From: Adlercreutzia equolifaciens DSM 19450
GTDB lineage: Bacteria > Actinomycetota > Coriobacteriia > Coriobacteriales > Eggerthellaceae
Assembly: GCF_000478885.1 (NCBI RefSeq)
Contig: NC_022567.1
Location: forward strand, 930,001-994,000
Length of the DNA stretch: 64,000 nt
Direction: 5' to 3'
In this document: positions 60,204 to 64,000 of the stretch, piece after piece
How the letters are laid out: every line of letters begins with the position of its first letter
Numbering within the stretch: the stretch's first letter is position 1
Notes under the pieces: generated by a model
The model's database searches: none
Told to the model about the DNA's origin: nothing
What the model saw: the letters and a program-made list of their open reading frames with translations, nothing else
Program-made: the position numbers and the translations under genes

Positions 60204-60977
60204 GTGGACGCTCTTTCAATGCTCTCTGAAGAAGTGCCTCATCTTCAGGCATCCTTCGATCCCACCGTGGTTTTCGGCGGAGTCACCCAGTACATTGTAT
60301 GGATGGTCATCTGCTGGATCATCACGCTGGTGCTGATCCTCGTCGTGGGCCGCAAGCTCACGCTCATCCCGACGAACAAGTTCGTCAACACCGTCGAGTA
60401 CGGTTACCAGTTCGTGCGCAACGACATGGGCGAGGGCATCATCGGTCACGGCTTCAAGAAGCACGTGCCCTTCCTCGCCACGCTGTTCTTCTTCATCCTC
60501 ATCTCGAACTTCGTGGGTCTTATCCCCGGCTGCAAGACGCCGACGGGCACCATCTCGGTGACCTGGGCGCTCGCTACCATCTCGTTTATCTACTTCAACG
60601 TCTGGGGCATCAAGGCCAAGGGTGGCCTGACCTACCTGAAGTCCTTCGCTCCGGCGGGGCTCCCGAAGGTCATGGTGCCGATCATCTGGTTCTTGGAGCT
60701 CATCTCCACCTGCATCCGCTGGCTCACGCTCGCCGTCCGACTTTACGGCAACATGTTCGCCGGCCACATGGTGCTCGGCATCTTCGCGCTGGCCTCCAGC
60801 GTGTTCCTCACCTGCGGCATCCAGGCGCTCGATCCCATCAGCGGCGTGCTGTCGCTGCCCTGGTTCCTGCTGCTCATCGCCATGTACGCCCTGGAGACGC
60901 TGGTGGCGTTCCTTCAGGCCTACGTGTTCACGGTGCTCTCCGCGGTCTACGTCCAGATCGCCACGAGCGCCCACTAG
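60204..60977 (+). CDS. atpB: ATP synthase F0 subunit a
   Basis: 257 aa, about six membrane segments. WLTLAVRLYGNMFAGHMVLG contains the essential arginine facing the c-ring; the C-terminal LETLVAFLQAYVFTVLSAVY is the second conserved block. GTG 60204 follows GAAAGG. It provides the proton half-channels. The first of the F0 genes, followed by a 154-bp gap with a short hairpin (CCGGCT/AGCCGG near 61050). Confidence 0.96.
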   Translation: MDALSMLSEEVPHLQASFDPTVVFGGVTQYIVWMVICWIITLVLILVVGRKLTLIPTNKFVNTVEYGYQFVRNDMGEGIIGHGFKKHVPFLATLFFFILISNFVGLIPGCKTPTGTISVTWALATISFIYFNVWGIKAKGGLTYLKSFAPAGLPKVMVPIIWFLELISTCIRWLTLAVRLYGNMFAGHMVLGIFALASSVFLTCGIQALDPISGVLSLPWFLLLIAMYALETLVAFLQAYVFTVLSAVYVQIATSAH

Positions 60978-61131
60978 GAACCGCTCCCGCGCGCCGCACC
61001 CCGCGCCGCGCACCCGGGGCCACCAAGGCCCCACCCCCCATCTGGGTTAAGCCGGCTCCTCCAAAGCCGGAAACCATAATCCGTAAGTGTTTTTGGGAAA
61101 CAGGCTCAAAAACGACCTAAAGGAGGAAACT

Positions 61132-61350
61132 GTGGAAACTGTATTCGTCATTGCTGCGCTGAAGCTCGTCGGCTATGGCCTGGCCACCATCGGCCCCGGC
61201 CTCGGCATCGGCATCGCCTGCTACGGCTGCTGCGTGGGCACCGCCCGCCAGCCCGAGGTGGGTGGCCGTCTGTTCACGAACTTCATCATCGGTGCCGCTC
61301 TGGCCGAGGCCCTGGCCCTCATCGGCTTCGTTCTCGCCTTCATCCTCTAG
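61132..61350 (+). CDS. atpE: ATP synthase F0 subunit c
   Basis: 72 aa, two-helix hairpin. The loop is ARQPE, and the ion-binding glutamate lies in GAALAEALALIGFVLAF. The sodium-type ligands (Gln in helix 1, Ser/Thr after the Glu) are absent (GIGIAC and EAL instead), so protons are the likely coupling ion. Helix 1 has an odd CYGCC cluster. GTG 61132 has AAAGGAGG at ideal spacing; the frame upstream to 61087 is not needed. Confidence 0.95.
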   Translation: METVFVIAALKLVGYGLATIGPGLGIGIACYGCCVGTARQPEVGGRLFTNFIIGAALAEALALIGFVLAFIL

Positions 61351-61406
61351 TTCTAGTCTTTAACCGGTTGTCATAGCCGTTATAAGGCTGGAAGGAGGAA
61401 TTGCAC

Positions 61407-62018
61407 GTGAAGACAAGAGCGAACAAAGCAGTTGCGAAGGTCGCCTTCGGCGCCTTGGCTCTCAACGCTGCTTTCCCGGCGCTCGCGTTCGCTGCTGAGG
61501 CGGAACAGGAGGGCGGTATCTCCGCCATCCTCCCGGACATGGCGGAGTTCATCCCCATGCTCATCGCCTTCATCATCCTCTGGATCATTCTCGCGAAGTT
61601 CGGCTGGCCGATGTTTGCCGGCATGCTGGAGAAGCGCGAGAACACCATCCGCGAGGCCCTGAAGAAGTCTGAGGAAGCTCAGATCGAGAGCGAGCGCGTG
61701 CTGGCTGAGTACAACAAGCAGCTGGCCGACGCCAAGGCCCAGTCCGCGCAGATCATCGCCGACGCCCGCTCGGTGGGCGAGGCCGTCAAGGCGGACATCA
61801 CCGCCCAGGCCCAAACCGAGGCCGCCGACATGATCGCGAAGGCCAAGGCCGCCATCGAGGCCGAGAAGAAGCAGGCCATTTCCGAGCTGCAGGCCACCGT
61901 GGCCGACACCTCGGTCGATGTGGCCGCGCGCCTGATCGGCGAGGATCTCACCGAGGGTGAGCACCGCGCCATCATTGAGCGCTACGTCAAAGAGGCGGGT
62001 AGTTTCAATGGCAACTAA
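61407..62018 (+). CDS. atpF: ATP synthase F0 subunit b
   Basis: 203 aa. One membrane helix (FIPMLIAFIILWIILAKFG) then a long charged helix forming the peripheral stalk. Before the membrane helix is a signal-peptide-like stretch (ALALNAAFPALAFAAEA) not found in E. coli b. TTG 61401 is only about two bases from the GGAAGGAGG site, so GTG 61407 is preferred. It overlaps atpH by 11 bases. Confidence 0.94.
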   Translation: MKTRANKAVAKVAFGALALNAAFPALAFAAEAEQEGGISAILPDMAEFIPMLIAFIILWIILAKFGWPMFAGMLEKRENTIREALKKSEEAQIESERVLAEYNKQLADAKAQSAQIIADARSVGEAVKADITAQAQTEAADMIAKAKAAIEAEKKQAISELQATVADTSVDVAARLIGEDLTEGEHRAIIERYVKEAGSFNGN

Positions 62019-62585
62019 TCGTCTCGTCGTGAAAGAGGAAGTCGCGGTTTACGCATCGGTGCTCTTCGATGCCGCCCATACCGCCGGCGGCCAGGAGGCA
62101 GTGCTTGAGGTGCGCGAGCAGATGGGCGAGATCATCCGTCTCATGCGCGCCGACCTCGAGCTCACCCAGAGCCTGTCGAACCCGGACTTCACCCCCGCCC
62201 AGCGCAAGGAGCTGGTGGAAGGCACCTTTGCCGACTGCCATCTGGCGCTGCGCGAGGTGCTCGCGGTCATGGCCGAGCGCGGCCAGGCGGACCTGCTGCC
62301 GCGGGTCTTCGACGCGTACCGCGAGCTGCTGGGCGACAAGCTGGGCATTTGCGTGGTCGACGTGACCACCGCCGTGCCGCTCGACGACGGACTGCGCCAA
62401 CTCATTACGGAAAAAGCCGAGGCCGATTTGGGACGGCGCGCGGTGCTGCGCGAGCGCATCGATGCGTCCATCCTGGGCGGCATCATCATGGATGTTGACG
62501 GCAACTACATTGACGCGAGCATGATCTCGCAGCTCAATCGCGCCCGCAACGTCCTCAAGGACACAACAGATGGAGGTGAATGCTA

Positions 62586-62586
<1 letters not shown>
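62008..62586 (+). CDS. atpH: ATP synthase F1 subunit delta
   Basis: 192 aa. Connects the b-dimer to the catalytic head. VYASVLFDAAHTAGGQEAVL at the N-terminus and the C-terminal DASILGGIIMDVDGNYIDAS (the GG(I/V)xxxxGxxxxD block) identify it. ATG 62008 lies inside atpF, and the stop overlaps the atpA start by one base. Confidence 0.95.

Positions 62587-64000
<1,414 letters not shown>

Overview
This 64 kb window is high-GC, densely coded bacterial DNA, most likely from an anaerobic gut Coriobacteriia of the Eggerthellaceae type. The pointers are a Tat-exported flavin reductase beside a LuxR regulator with a membrane-domain N-terminus, several surface proteins with choline-binding-type repeats, a fused SecDF, a siroheme-type radical SAM gene, and frequent GTG/TTG starts. 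Genus and species cannot be fixed from the sequence alone.

Region 1 (1-19.3 kb) is a cell-surface region. It starts with the end of a dTDP-glucose dehydratase gene. Next come a choline-repeat subtilase, an acyltransferase, a Wzx-like flippase, LicD, glycosyltransferases, an MBOAT/DHHW O-acylation pair, a choline-repeat L,D-transpeptidase and two choline-repeat GH25 muramidases (one also carrying SLH domains). It ends with a LicB-like permease and one polypeptide fusing an HTH domain, LicC (CTP:phosphocholine cytidylyltransferase) and LicA (choline kinase). Together these read as a full phosphocholine circuit: import choline, activate it, transfer it to a surface glycan, then dock four choline-binding enzymes on the decorated wall. 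This is the most interesting system in the window.

Region 2 (19.5-28.7 kb) holds a flavin reductase-rubredoxin fusion, an LCP ligase, a lone HPt protein, tgt and queA (queuosine pathway) facing away from each other across a 200-bp palindrome, a gene remnant, and the flavin reductase/LuxR pair.

Region 3 (28.9-42.2 kb) holds secDF, a DUF1292 protein, a small LuxR-type HTH protein, a HemX-like membrane protein, a HemA-like protein that has lost its catalytic cysteine, and a radical SAM/SPASM protein of the heme type. A complete iron/heme/B12-type ABC importer follows, then an FMN-riboswitch-controlled riboflavin ECF transporter (ribU-ecfA-ecfA-ecfT).

Region 4 (42.2-54.6 kb) holds a PNPOx-like protein, tandem AGCS amino-acid:cation symporters, a candidate type I toxin-antitoxin locus, two FAD oxidoreductases, a TsaC-like protein, an alpha/beta hydrolase, and an McrBC restriction module of lower GC that looks acquired.

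Region 5 (54.9-64 kb) is core metabolism: glpK, rpiB, glyA, upp, a dCMP deaminase, and the start of the ATP synthase operon (small membrane protein, atpB, E, F, H and part of atpA).

From 42 kb on, a small family of double-stem inverted-repeat elements recurs between genes. The outer and inner stems change sequence but keep pairing, while the internal-loop strands stay constant. This family is the second most interesting observation.
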